Assembly: GCA_965249175.1 (NCBI GenBank)
Contig: OZ252227.1
Location: 4,650,001-4,714,000 of the forward strand
DNA from: CAZYFH01 sp965249175
GTDB lineage: Bacteria > Acidobacteriota > Vicinamibacteria > Vicinamibacterales > UBA8438
DNA length: 64,000 bases
Direction: 5' to 3'
The number at the start of each line of letters is the position of its first letter. Within the stretch, counting starts at the first letter, position 1. Both the position numbers and the translations under genes were made by a program. Of this stretch, positions 55,143 through 63,943 are shown piece after piece. The notes beneath the pieces are model-generated. The model did no database searches and was not told the origin of the DNA. It saw only the letters and a list, made by a program, of their open reading frames with translations.

Positions 55143-56138
55143 TCAGCTGGACGCGGCCGCATTGGCCGCGGTGGTGGCTGCGATCGCGGACGCCATCATC
55201 ACGGCCTGTTGCGCGTCGAGGATGGCCTGAATCGACTGGAGCGCCGCGAGGTCGCCGGCGCTCCGTTGGCCGGCGCGTTCCGTGTCGTCGGCGAGGGTGA
55301 TGCCGGCGGCGAGCGAAAACGCCTCGCCCTTGGTCGGCCGCGGCTTCGCGGCGCGCAGGCGATCCCGATACTGCAGCACGCGGTCGACCACCCGCGCGGC
55401 GGGATCTTGACTCAACGCGAGCATGGCGATCTCGTCGTAGCGTTCCGAGTTGACCCGTTCGCCGGCACTCTTCAGGCGATCGGCGACACGGGAGAACCGC
55501 CGCACCGCCGCGTCGGTGCCGCGCGGATCGACCGCGAGCAGGTGCGAGACGAGCTGCAGCATGTTGCCTCGCGAGAAACCGGCGCCGTGCAGGCTGGTAT
55601 ACGCGCGTTCCACATCCGCGGCAACGATCTCGACCGACGTGTCGCGCCCCGCATGCAGCGCCGCCGCCGGCAGGTCGGTCGCGCTCGTCAGCCAGAAGTG
55701 GTCCTCGCGCCATCGCCGGTAGATGCTCGCCAATCGCACCAACGTGCGCTTCGGCACAAGGCGCCCCTCACCGTGGAGCGCCAGCAGCAACGCCGCCAGC
55801 GTCGGACCGGTGCCACGGCTGGGGATCTTGTGCGCCTTGAACGCGGCGCGCGTCTCGAAGACCCGCCCGTGGATTCTGGCCGGATCGAGACCGCGACGGA
55901 GGATCATCGCGGCCACGACGTAGCGGATCTCGGACTTCAGCGGGCTCGACCAGCGCGCGCGCTTCCGGAGCCCGGTCGCCACCTCGTCGAGCCGGTCGTA
56001 GGTGACGCCGGCACCCGCCGCGCCCAACGTCAGCGCGACGAAGCGAAAGGTCACCGCGTTGGTCGTCCAGCGTTTACTCGCACGCAGTCGCTCGAAGGTC
56101 GCAAGATAGGCCGCGACGGGATCGGTGTTCGTGCTCAT
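55143..56138 (-). CDS. DUF4003-like protein of unknown function
   Basis: 331 residues, all helical, no signal peptide. Features: RFVALTLGAAGAGVTYDRLD, FSPLKSEIR-like WSSPLKSEIRYVVAAMIL, FKAHKIPSRGTGPTLAALLL and NMLQLVSHLLAVDPRGTDAA. This resembles DUF4003, a family of unknown function more usual in Firmicutes. The Ala-rich C-terminus is low complexity. Convergent with the quinoprotein; the MITE lies between. Confidence 0.6.
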   Translation of the reverse strand: MSTNTDPVAAYLATFERLRASKRWTTNAVTFRFVALTLGAAGAGVTYDRLDEVATGLRKRARWSSPLKSEIRYVVAAMILRRGLDPARIHGRVFETRAAFKAHKIPSRGTGPTLAALLLALHGEGRLVPKRTLVRLASIYRRWREDHFWLTSATDLPAAALHAGRDTSVEIVAADVERAYTSLHGAGFSRGNMLQLVSHLLAVDPRGTDAAVRRFSRVADRLKSAGERVNSERYDEIAMLALSQDPAARVVDRVLQYRDRLRAAKPRPTKGEAFSLAAGITLADDTERAGQRSAGDLAALQSIQAILDAQQAVMMASAIAATTAANAAASS

Positions 56139-56153
56139 ATCGAGAGTATAGAG

Positions 56154-57122
56154 TCAGTTCCGGACCGCACGGCCGGCGCGTACCGCGGCGTCGACCGAGG
56201 CCGGCAGCCCGCCGCCCGCTCGTCCGCCGCCCAGAATCGTGAAGCCCTGCGCAATCCGTCGTGGCATGTCACGTGCGCTCGCGGTGATGCCACACGCGAT
56301 GTCGTTCGCCCGACAGGCGTCGACGATGGTCTGAATCGCCCGCTCGACCTCCGGGTCGTTTCGCGGAACCCCCAGCGAGTTCGAGAGATCGCTCGGACCG
56401 ACGTAGAATCCCGCCACGCCCGGCACCGCCGCGATCGCCTCGACGTTGCGGAGGCCCTCAGCCGACTCGATCATCATGATGGCCACCAGATCGCCCTGCG
56501 GGTTGAGCGGCCAGGTGTCGGCGTGCGACATGTAGTCCGCAGTCGATAGCCCCCAGAACCAGGCGGCGGCGGCCGGCCCCGACCCGCGCAGCCCACGCGG
56601 CTCCGCGTACCGCGATCCGCGACGCTGTGGGTAGCGCATCGCCCGCACGGCGTTCCGCGCCTGCTCGGCCGTCTCGATGGACGGAAAAATGACGCCCATC
56701 AGCCCGATGTCGAGCGCCTGCTTCACGGCCCACTGCGACGACTCGCGGCCGTATGGCGCCAGACGCGCGAGCGGGGTGACGCGGTGCCGCACACGGCCCG
56801 CGTCAGCGATCGCGGAGGCGTCGATCATGCCAAGGAGAAACGCCTGGAGCGCGGCGAAGTCCATTGGACCGTGCTCCATGTCGACGTAGACGTAGTCGAT
56901 GTCGGACCGGGCCAGCGAGCGGGCGTTCTCCAGCGACAGGTCGTAGGTACTGACCCCAAAGACCCGGTCGCCGTTCGACAGCTTGCCGACCACCGAGCTG
57001 AGATGCGGCGGTGTCTCCTGCGCGACCGCGACTGGCGCGAACACGATTGCGCCTAGGACGGCGACGGCGACCGGTGTCGTCACCATCCGCCGGCCGGCCG
57101 CACTGCTGGGTCGTTGATCCAT
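56154..57122 (-). CDS. Exported HpcH/HpaI-family aldolase-like protein
   Basis: 322 residues from ATG 57122 behind AGGAGG. Unusually it has a signal peptide (TTPVAVAVLGAIVFAPVAVAQ), where the family is normally cytoplasmic. The HpcH core is intact: VYVDMEHGPMDFAALQAFLL (His), LMGVIFPSIETAEQARNAVR AMRYPQRR, IMMIESAEGLRNVEAIAAVP (Glu) and GPSDLSNSLGVPRND (Asp). Class II pyruvate aldolases cleave 4-hydroxy-2-oxo acids. Divergent from the quinoprotein at 57181 with only 58 bp between. Confidence 0.85.
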   Translation of the reverse strand: MDQRPSSAAGRRMVTTPVAVAVLGAIVFAPVAVAQETPPHLSSVVGKLSNGDRVFGVSTYDLSLENARSLARSDIDYVYVDMEHGPMDFAALQAFLLGMIDASAIADAGRVRHRVTPLARLAPYGRESSQWAVKQALDIGLMGVIFPSIETAEQARNAVRAMRYPQRRGSRYAEPRGLRGSGPAAAAWFWGLSTADYMSHADTWPLNPQGDLVAIMMIESAEGLRNVEAIAAVPGVAGFYVGPSDLSNSLGVPRNDPEVERAIQTIVDACRANDIACGITASARDMPRRIAQGFTILGGGRAGGGLPASVDAAVRAGRAVRN

Positions 57123-57180
57123 CGGCAATCCTCCTGGCGCATATAATCGCATCGATTTCAGAAGACGAAAGCGAGACCTC

Positions 57181-58821
57181 ATGACCCCGACTCGTCTGGC
57201 ATCTGTTGCGACGTTCGTCTTCGTCGGTGCTGCGTTGACCGCCGCGCAGCAGGACGGCAATCAGCAACCCGCGCCGCCGTTCAACCCGGTTACGGCCGAG
57301 CGGCTCGTCAACGCCGTCGACGAGCCGGAGAACTGGCTGATGTACTCCGGCGACTACAAGAGCCGACGCTACACCGCGCTTGACCAGGTGCACGGGCGCA
57401 ACGTCGACGGGCTCGAGATCCAGTGGGTCTACCAGCTTGGCACCCTCGACCGGGCCGAGACGACACCGCTCGTAGTCGACGGCGTGATGTACATCACCGA
57501 GTCGCCGAGCACGGTGATCGCCGTTGACGCCGGCACGGGGCGGCCGTACTGGCGCTACGAGTACCAGCTGCCAGACGAAGTCGTGTTCTGCTGCGGCCGC
57601 AACAATCGAGGTGTGGCGGTGCTCGGCGACCGCGTCTTCATGAGCACGCTCGACGCCCACCTGGTCGCGCTCGACGCCCGCACCGGCAACGTTGTGTGGC
57701 AGAGCGCAGCCGAGGAGACCCTGAACGGCTACAGCAAGACGGCCGCGCCGTTGATCGTCGGCGACAAGGTGCTCACAGGCGTGGCCGGCGGGGAGTACGG
57801 CATCCGCGGGTTCGTCGACGCCTACGACATCGAGACCGGCACGCGGGAGTGGCGCTTTTACACGACGCCCGGACCAGACAATCCGGACAACCGTACGTGG
57901 TCAGGCGAGTCGTGGCGCACCGGCGGTTCGGCGACCTGGATGACCGGGTCATACGACCCCGAGCTGAACCTCGTCTACTGGGGCACGGGCAACCCCGGCC
58001 CCGACTACGACGGCACAGTGCGCGAGGGCGACAACCTCTACTCGGATTCGGTGGTCGCGCTCGATGCCGACACGGGCGAGATGAAGTGGTACTTCCAGTT
58101 CACCCCCCACGACATCCACGACTGGGACTCGACGCAGATCCCGATTCTGGCCGACACGACGTTCAACGGCGAGCCGCGCAAGCTGATGCTGTTCCCGAAC
58201 CGCAACGCGTTCTTCTACGTCCTCGACCGCGAAACCGGGGAATTCCTGCTCGGCGAACCGTACGCGAAGCAGACCTGGGCCGAGGGCCTCGATGAGAACG
58301 GCCGGCCCATTCTCGTGCCCGGCAAGGAGCCGACCGAGGAGGGCACCATCGTGTCGCCGCCCATTATCGGCGGATCCAACTGGTGGTCGCCCACCTACAG
58401 TCCGCGTACCGACCTGATCTATGTGATGGCCTACGACGCCGAAACGAAGTACTTCATCCGGCCGACGGAGTACGAGCTAGGGCGCAGCTACCGGGCCGGC
58501 GGCGGCGAGTCACCGGAGCCGCTCGAGAGCTACGTGCGCGCGGTGCGCGCCATCTCGCCGCAGACCGGCGAACTCAAGTGGGAGTTCGAGGTCGACCCGC
58601 GGACCACGTCCGGGCTGATGTCGACGGCCGGCGATCTCGTCTTCGGCGGAACGGCAGACGGGTCCTTCTTCGCGCTCGACGCGCACAGCGGCGAGGAGCT
58701 GTGGCACAAGAACCTCGGGGGACGCGTGCATGCGGGCCCGATGAGCTACGCCGTCGGCGGCAAGCAGCACGTGGCGATCGCGGCGGGCAACGCGATCTTC
58801 TCGTTCGCCCTGCCAGAGTGA
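57181..58821 (+). CDS. PQQ alcohol dehydrogenase, methanol/ethanol type, with DxD metal motif
   Basis: 546 residues, signal peptide ATFVFVGAALTAAQ. Methanol/ethanol-dehydrogenase features: adjacent Cys137-Cys138 (VVFCCGRNNRGVAVLGD), blade GTGNPGPDYDG, GDNLYSDSVVALDADTGEMK and TPHDIHDWDSTQIPIL. In the last motif the catalytic Asp is D314 and position +2 is D316, the pattern of lanthanide-dependent XoxF/ExaF enzymes; calcium enzymes have Ala there. No haem site, so electrons would go to a separate cytochrome c such as that at 60083. Periplasmic. Confidence 0.88.
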   Translation: MTPTRLASVATFVFVGAALTAAQQDGNQQPAPPFNPVTAERLVNAVDEPENWLMYSGDYKSRRYTALDQVHGRNVDGLEIQWVYQLGTLDRAETTPLVVDGVMYITESPSTVIAVDAGTGRPYWRYEYQLPDEVVFCCGRNNRGVAVLGDRVFMSTLDAHLVALDARTGNVVWQSAAEETLNGYSKTAAPLIVGDKVLTGVAGGEYGIRGFVDAYDIETGTREWRFYTTPGPDNPDNRTWSGESWRTGGSATWMTGSYDPELNLVYWGTGNPGPDYDGTVREGDNLYSDSVVALDADTGEMKWYFQFTPHDIHDWDSTQIPILADTTFNGEPRKLMLFPNRNAFFYVLDRETGEFLLGEPYAKQTWAEGLDENGRPILVPGKEPTEEGTIVSPPIIGGSNWWSPTYSPRTDLIYVMAYDAETKYFIRPTEYELGRSYRAGGGESPEPLESYVRAVRAISPQTGELKWEFEVDPRTTSGLMSTAGDLVFGGTADGSFFALDAHSGEELWHKNLGGRVHAGPMSYAVGGKQHVAIAAGNAIFSFALPE

Positions 58822-58883
58822 TCTGCCGTACGGCAAAGCTCACCACCTACTTCGAGCCCCCCCGAGGAACGGCTGAGTGCTGG

Positions 58884-60025
58884 CTACGGCCCTCCGAACA
58901 GGCTCTTCGGGACGAACCCGGTGACGACTTGAGTCAGGTCGACGGCTTCGGACACGTGGAAATCGACGGCGATGCTGGCCAGCGAGAACGCCTGCGAGCG
59001 TGTGAGCCCTTGCTCCGCGACGAGGTACTCGACGACCGCGACGACGGCCTTGCGGAGCGCGCGATCCAGGTCGAGGTCGATGCCAATCAAAAGATGATGC
59101 GTGGTGGTCTCGGCGCGCGGCCCGTCGATCGCCCGGCCCTTGTGGACCACGAATCGAAACGTCCCGCTCAGCGACTGCTCGATGGCCGTGCCGCTCACCT
59201 CGCCGTCGCCCTGGACCGAGTGGGGATCACCGACATAGAAGCGCGCGCCCGGGTGGAAGACCGGTAGATAGAGCGTCGCACCGGCCGTCAGGTCCTTCAC
59301 GTCGAGGTTGCCACCGAACGCGCCGGGCGGGCGCGAGCCCTGCACTCCCGCGACCGTGACGCCCGGCTGCCCGACGGTCGGGTCTGCCGGAGCGACGGCC
59401 ATCACCCCCATGAACGGCGCCAGCGGCACGTGGATGTCTTCCGAGAAAAGCGCGACCTCCCGTCCATCGACCACGGCGGTTCGGATGAAGTGCTGCACCC
59501 GCGGGATATCCATCGGCACATCGTCGACCGACGTGCCGGGATACGTGGGCCGAAGACACCGCTCGTAGCGCCGGTCGTGTTGATGCCGTAGGGGACGCGG
59601 GTCGCGAGGTCGAGAATCTGCACTTCGAGCATGTCGCCCGGCTCGGCGCCCTCGATGTAGATGGGACCGGTGATAACGTGCGCGCTCCGCCCCTCGCGAG
59701 GTCGATCGGACTTCGATTCCCAGAACTCGAGCACGTCCTGCAGCACCTCATGCGGTGCCACACCGAACGTCCCCAGATAGCGCTCCGGATCCGCGGCCTG
59801 AATGCTGCCGGCGTGCGTCAGTGTGTCGATGTCTACCGTGTCACCCGACGCGATCGTCAGCACCGGCGCCCGATCGACGGGAAACCACCCCCAGACGACG
59901 TTGGCCGGCGTCGACCCCACGTGGTGGGTCGCCTCCTGCGCGAGCGCGGCGCCGGGCACACCGCCCAGTAGCGTCGCCGCCAGCAGCAGCGTCACGTGCG
60001 ACCCCGCGCTTGAGCGATTGGCCAT
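58884..60025 (-). pseudogene. Acetamidase/formamidase-family protein, frameshifted
   Basis: Starts at ATG 60025 with signal peptide SHVTLLLAATLLGGVPGAAL AQ. The first frame reads DTVDIDTLTHAGSIQAADPE and ILDLATRVPYGINTTGATSG then shifts; the second frame continues YPGTSVDDVPMDIPRVQHFI, FHPGARFYVGDPHSVQGDGE VSGTAIEQS to 58884. One base is missing in the run at about 59547-59551 (VFGP then TYPG). The FmdA/AmdA family hydrolyses short amides. Could be genuine decay or a sequencing error. Confidence 0.8.
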
Positions 60026-60082
60026 CGACGGCGTTAGAATAGCGTGACTATTCCGATCGCCCAAGGACTCTGAGGAGGTCTC

Positions 60083-60868
60083 GTGCTTCGAACGCGCCCG
60101 TCCCTACTGCTGGCAGGACTGTCTGCTGCTCTGATCCTCGTCGCCGGCGGCCGATTCGCCGCTCAGGATCACGTGGGCCAGTACTCCCAGCCCGACATCA
60201 ATTACGGGATGCGAGTCTACGGCGAGACGTGTATCGGTTGCCACGGAAACGGCGACGCGGTCCCCGGAGTCGATCTGCGGACCGGCCAGTTTCGCTCGGC
60301 CGAGTCCGACCAGGAGCTGATGTTTCTGATCCGGATGGGAATCCCGGACACCGCCATGCCGCCGGGTGACTACGACCAGGCCGAGCTGACCGGGCTGGTC
60401 GCCTATCTGCGCACCATGGGCGATCTCGACTTGAGTGACGTAGCGGTGGGCGACGCCGGGCGCGGCCGAACGATCTACGCCGGTAAGGGCGACTGTGCCC
60501 GGTGTCACCGCATCGGCGGCGACGGGTCGCGCGTCGCACCGAATCTCAGCAGCATCGGGACCATCCGCACCGCCGGCGCGATCGCGACGTCGCTGGTCGA
60601 TCCGACCGAGGCCATGGTGCCACTCAATCGGCCGGTACGGGCCGTGACCCTGGGCGGCACACTCCACACGGGCCGGCGACTCAACGAAGACACGTACACC
60701 GTGCAGCTCATCGACCAGAACGGGCGGCTCGTGTCGCTCGTCAAAGACGACCTGCGCGAGTACACCGTCTTGACCACGTCGTCGATGCCGTCGTACGAGG
60801 ATACGTTGACCGAGCAGGAACGAGCTGACGTCCTCGCGTATCTCTTGAGCCTGAAAGGGATGAACTGA
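60083..60868 (+). CDS. Dihaem cytochrome c
   Basis: 261 residues from GTG 60083 behind GAGGAGG. Signal peptide LLLAGLSAALILVAGGRFA. Two haem-c sites: C50-IG-C53-H54 (GETCIGCHGNGD) and C138-AR-C141-H142 (GDCARCHRIGGDGSRVAPNL). Likely axial Met in DTAMPPGDYD and TSSMPSYEDTLTEQERADVL. It lies next to the quinoprotein at 60870 (1-nt gap) and so is the probable electron acceptor of the two PQQ dehydrogenases here. Confidence 0.9.
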   Translation: MLRTRPSLLLAGLSAALILVAGGRFAAQDHVGQYSQPDINYGMRVYGETCIGCHGNGDAVPGVDLRTGQFRSAESDQELMFLIRMGIPDTAMPPGDYDQAELTGLVAYLRTMGDLDLSDVAVGDAGRGRTIYAGKGDCARCHRIGGDGSRVAPNLSSIGTIRTAGAIATSLVDPTEAMVPLNRPVRAVTLGGTLHTGRRLNEDTYTVQLIDQNGRLVSLVKDDLREYTVLTTSSMPSYEDTLTEQERADVLAYLLSLKGMN

Positions 60869-60869
60869 C

Positions 60870-62522
60870 ATGGCGTTAGCACACCGTGGACGCGTGACCG
60901 GCTTGGCGCTGATCCTCTCGATGCTCCCCTTCACCGTCTCCGCGCAGGTCACGTTCGAACGCCTGCTGAACGCCGCCGACGAGCCGCAGAACTGGCTGAC
61001 CTATTCGGGCGGCTACCAGAGCCAGCGTCACACCAGGCTCGACCAGATCACCGCCGACAACGTCAGCGACCTCGAGCTGCAGTGGGTGTTCCAGGCGCAA
61101 TCGCTGCAGGCGTTCCAGACGACGCCGCTCGTCGTCGACGGCATCATGTATCTGACCGAGGCGCCGAACACCGTCGTGGCGCTCGACGCGAAGCTCGGCC
61201 GCGTGTTCTGGGAGTACGAGTACACGCCGGCGCAGACGTCACGTCCATGCTGCGGACGGGTCAACCGAGGGGTCGCCATTCTCGGCGACACGCTCTTCAT
61301 GGGTACCATCGACGCCCAGTTGATCGCGATCGACGCGATCAGCGGGCAGCCGATCTGGCAGACGAGCGTTGCCGATCCGGAAGCGGGATACGCGCTCACA
61401 CTGTCGCCGCTTGTCGTCAAGGACAAGGTCGTCGTCGGGATCGCCGGCGGGGAGTACGGCATCCGCGGCTTTATCTCGGCCTATGACGTGGCCACGGGCG
61501 AAGAGGCGTGGAAGTTTTACACGATTCCAGGACCAGGCGAGCCGGGCCACGAGACGTGGCAGGGCGACGACTGGAAATACGGCGGCGCCTCGGCCTGGCT
61601 TACCGGGTCCTACGATCCCGACGTGGACTTGATCTACTGGGGGATCGGCAACCCCGGTCCGGACTGGAACCCCGAGCAGCGGCCCGGCGACAACCTCTAT
61701 TCCGATTCGGTTGTGGCGCTGAACCCAGACACCGGGGCGCTGGAATGGCACTTCCAGTTCACCCCGAACGATCCGTATGACTACGACGCCGTCCAGGTCC
61801 CGGTGCTGGTCGACTACCCCGCCCAGGATGGCGGCACATTGAAGCTCATGCTGTGGGGCAACCGCAACGGCTTCTTCTACGTGATCGATCGCACCAATGG
61901 CCGGTTCATCAACGGCGAGGAGTACATCGACATCAACTGGGCCGAGGGCCTGACCGATACCGGCCGCCCGATCATGACGCCGCAGCCGCCCGGGGCGACA
62001 ACGTTCCCAGGCGTGCAAGGCGGCACGAACTGGTACTCGCCGTCGTATAGCCCGTCGACCAGATTGTTCTACCTGTCGGCGTGGGAGGGCTACGGCTCGG
62101 TCTTCGAGGCCCAGGAGGCCGAATACCAGGAAGGCCGCCTCTTCCTCGGCGGGCGCCCCGCGGCGCCGGATCCTTCGAGTGTCATCCCCGGCCTGGCGCG
62201 GGGACCCATCAACACGTGGACCGAGGCGAACGGCACCGGCTCGGTCATCGCCATCGATCCGACGACGGGCGAGGAACAGTGGAAGTTCGACATGACCGAC
62301 GTCACGAGCAGTGGCATCCTCACGACCGCCACCGACCTGCTCTTCACCGGTGGCCGGGAAGGGTACTTCCACGCCCTCGATGCGCAGGACGGCGAGTTGC
62401 TCTGGAAGACGACGCTCGGCGGGATGATCGCCAACGGGCCGATCAGCTATGGAGTCGACGGTCGGCAATACGTCGCCGTGGCGTCCGGCAACGGGATGTT
62501 CGTGTTCGCCTTGCGGGATTGA
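60870..62522 (+). CDS. PQQ alcohol dehydrogenase, methanol/ethanol type (second copy), DxD metal motif
   Basis: 550 residues from ATG 60870, signal peptide GLALILSMLPFTVSAQ. Shares design with the protein at 57181: Cys127-Cys128 (RPCCGRVNRGVAILGD), IGNPGPDWNPEQ, GDNLYSDSVVALNPDTGALE and TPNDPYDYDAVQVPVLVD with D304 and D306. The D-x-D suggests lanthanide rather than calcium. Co-transcribed with the dihaem cytochrome c. Substrate probably an alcohol or aldehyde. Confidence 0.9.
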   Translation: MALAHRGRVTGLALILSMLPFTVSAQVTFERLLNAADEPQNWLTYSGGYQSQRHTRLDQITADNVSDLELQWVFQAQSLQAFQTTPLVVDGIMYLTEAPNTVVALDAKLGRVFWEYEYTPAQTSRPCCGRVNRGVAILGDTLFMGTIDAQLIAIDAISGQPIWQTSVADPEAGYALTLSPLVVKDKVVVGIAGGEYGIRGFISAYDVATGEEAWKFYTIPGPGEPGHETWQGDDWKYGGASAWLTGSYDPDVDLIYWGIGNPGPDWNPEQRPGDNLYSDSVVALNPDTGALEWHFQFTPNDPYDYDAVQVPVLVDYPAQDGGTLKLMLWGNRNGFFYVIDRTNGRFINGEEYIDINWAEGLTDTGRPIMTPQPPGATTFPGVQGGTNWYSPSYSPSTRLFYLSAWEGYGSVFEAQEAEYQEGRLFLGGRPAAPDPSSVIPGLARGPINTWTEANGTGSVIAIDPTTGEEQWKFDMTDVTSSGILTTATDLLFTGGREGYFHALDAQDGELLWKTTLGGMIANGPISYGVDGRQYVAVASGNGMFVFALRD

Positions 62523-62614
62523 GCGTTGCGCGGGCTTTCAAGCCCGCGTGGCAAGGCTAGAGTCGTAGCGCGGGCCTTCAGGCCCGCGTGGCAAGGCTAA
62601 AGCCTTGCCCTACG
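62522..62614. repeat. REP-like palindromic repeats, units 4a and 4b
   Basis: Two hairpin units, GCGCGGGCTTTCAAGCCCGC and GCGCGGGCCTTCAGGCCCGC, each followed by GTGGCAAGGCTA; the array ends CTAAAGCCTTGCCCTACG. Reading leftward, the end CGTAGGGC supplies the TAG stop of the aminotransferase at 62610. Confidence 0.65.
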
Positions 62615-63806
62615 TTAACGTGGCCGCGACGGTCGCACCCGCACACGCGGCGAGATACCCTGTCGCGGCCGCTACACCGCCGGCGCGATGCGGCACGTCC
62701 GCCACCTGGAGTCCCATCTCGATACCGGCGAGCGTGCCCAGCACGCTAAGGTCATTGAGGTCGCCGAGATGACCGACCCGGAAAATCTGGCCGGCCAGCT
62801 TCGACAGCCCCACCCCGAGTGACAGATCGAAGCGGTCCAGCAGCAGGTCGAGGAGCGTCCCCGCGTCGCGTCCCGCCGGCATCATCACGGCGGTGATCGA
62901 CGAGCTGTACTCGTCGGGATTCGCGCACAGGATCTCGAGGTCCCACGCGGTCACCGCGCGACGCGTCGCCTCCGCATGCCTGTCATGGCGAGCGAAAACG
63001 TTCGCCAGCCCCTCCTCGTTCAGCAGGTCGAGCGCTTCACGCAGGCCGTAGAGCAGGTTGGTGGCGGGGGTATACGGAAAGACCCCCTTCCGGTTCGCCG
63101 CGAGCACGTCGCTCCAGTCCCAGAAGCTGCGCGGGAGTGATGCCGTCGCGTGCGCGGCAAGCGCCCTGTCACTGACCGCGTTGAAGCTGAGACCGGGCGG
63201 CAGCATCAGCCCCTTCTGCGACGCCCCCACGGTCACATCGACCTGCCACTCGTCGTGGCGGTAGTCGATCGACGCCAGCGACGAGATAGTGTCGACCATG
63301 AACAGCGCGGGATGACGGGCGCCGTCGATCGCGTGGCGCACCAGTGGAATCCGACTCGCGACGCCCGTCGACGTCTCGTTGTGCACGACGCAGACGGCCT
63401 TGATGGCGTGGGCGGCATCGTCCGCCAACCGCGCTTCCACCGCGGCCGGATCGACGCCGTGTCGCCAATCGCCTGGCATGAGCTCGGTGGCGAGCCCCAG
63501 CTTGTCGGCGATGCCCTGCCACAACGTCGCGAAGTGCCCCGTCTCCGCCATCAGCACCCGGTCGCCTGCCGACAGCGTGTTGACCAGCGCCGCTTCCCAC
63601 GCCCCCGTTCCGGAGGCCGGGTAGATCACGACAGGCCCCGCCGTCCCGAAGACGCCGCGCAGGTCGTCGAGCACCGAGCCCGCCAGGGCACGGAACTCCG
63701 GACCGCGGTGATCGATGGTTGGCCGGGCCATCGCACGCAGCACCCGCTCGGGCACGTTCGTCGGGCCCGGGATCTGGAGAAAATGTCGTCCGCCGCGATG
63801 TGCCAT
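62610..63806 (-). CDS. Class V aminotransferase, serine-glyoxylate type
   Basis: 398 residues from ATG 63806. Begins FLQIPGPTNVPERVLRAMAR PTIDHRG, as in serine-glyoxylate and alanine-glyoxylate aminotransferases. PLP Lys is in VGASQKGLMLPPGLSFNAVS; VHNETSTGVASRIPLVRHAI and MVDTISSLASIDYRHDEWQV surround the cofactor. Cytoplasmic; converts glyoxylate to glycine with serine or alanine as donor. It is divergent from a FAD-linked oxidase start at 63944, which together suggest glycolate/glyoxylate metabolism. Confidence 0.88.
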   Translation of the reverse strand: MAHRGGRHFLQIPGPTNVPERVLRAMARPTIDHRGPEFRALAGSVLDDLRGVFGTAGPVVIYPASGTGAWEAALVNTLSAGDRVLMAETGHFATLWQGIADKLGLATELMPGDWRHGVDPAAVEARLADDAAHAIKAVCVVHNETSTGVASRIPLVRHAIDGARHPALFMVDTISSLASIDYRHDEWQVDVTVGASQKGLMLPPGLSFNAVSDRALAAHATASLPRSFWDWSDVLAANRKGVFPYTPATNLLYGLREALDLLNEEGLANVFARHDRHAEATRRAVTAWDLEILCANPDEYSSSITAVMMPAGRDAGTLLDLLLDRFDLSLGVGLSKLAGQIFRVGHLGDLNDLSVLGTLAGIEMGLQVADVPHRAGGVAAATGYLAACAGATVAATLT

Positions 63807-63943
63807 GCGTACCAGCTCCCTCTCCGCCGTGCGGCGCGCGCGGGGCACTCGGGCCGAGCCCCGGCGTCACAAGGTCACAGTATGCCACTGCTCGCGCACC
63901 GCCGTGGCCGGCCGGCGATCCGCCGGCGTTTATACTGCGCCGC

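Noticed and set aside
54969..56549. 526-codon plus-strand frame over the DUF4003-like and aldolase genes
   Set aside because: Shadow of two clear minus-strand genes; starts inside the MITE.
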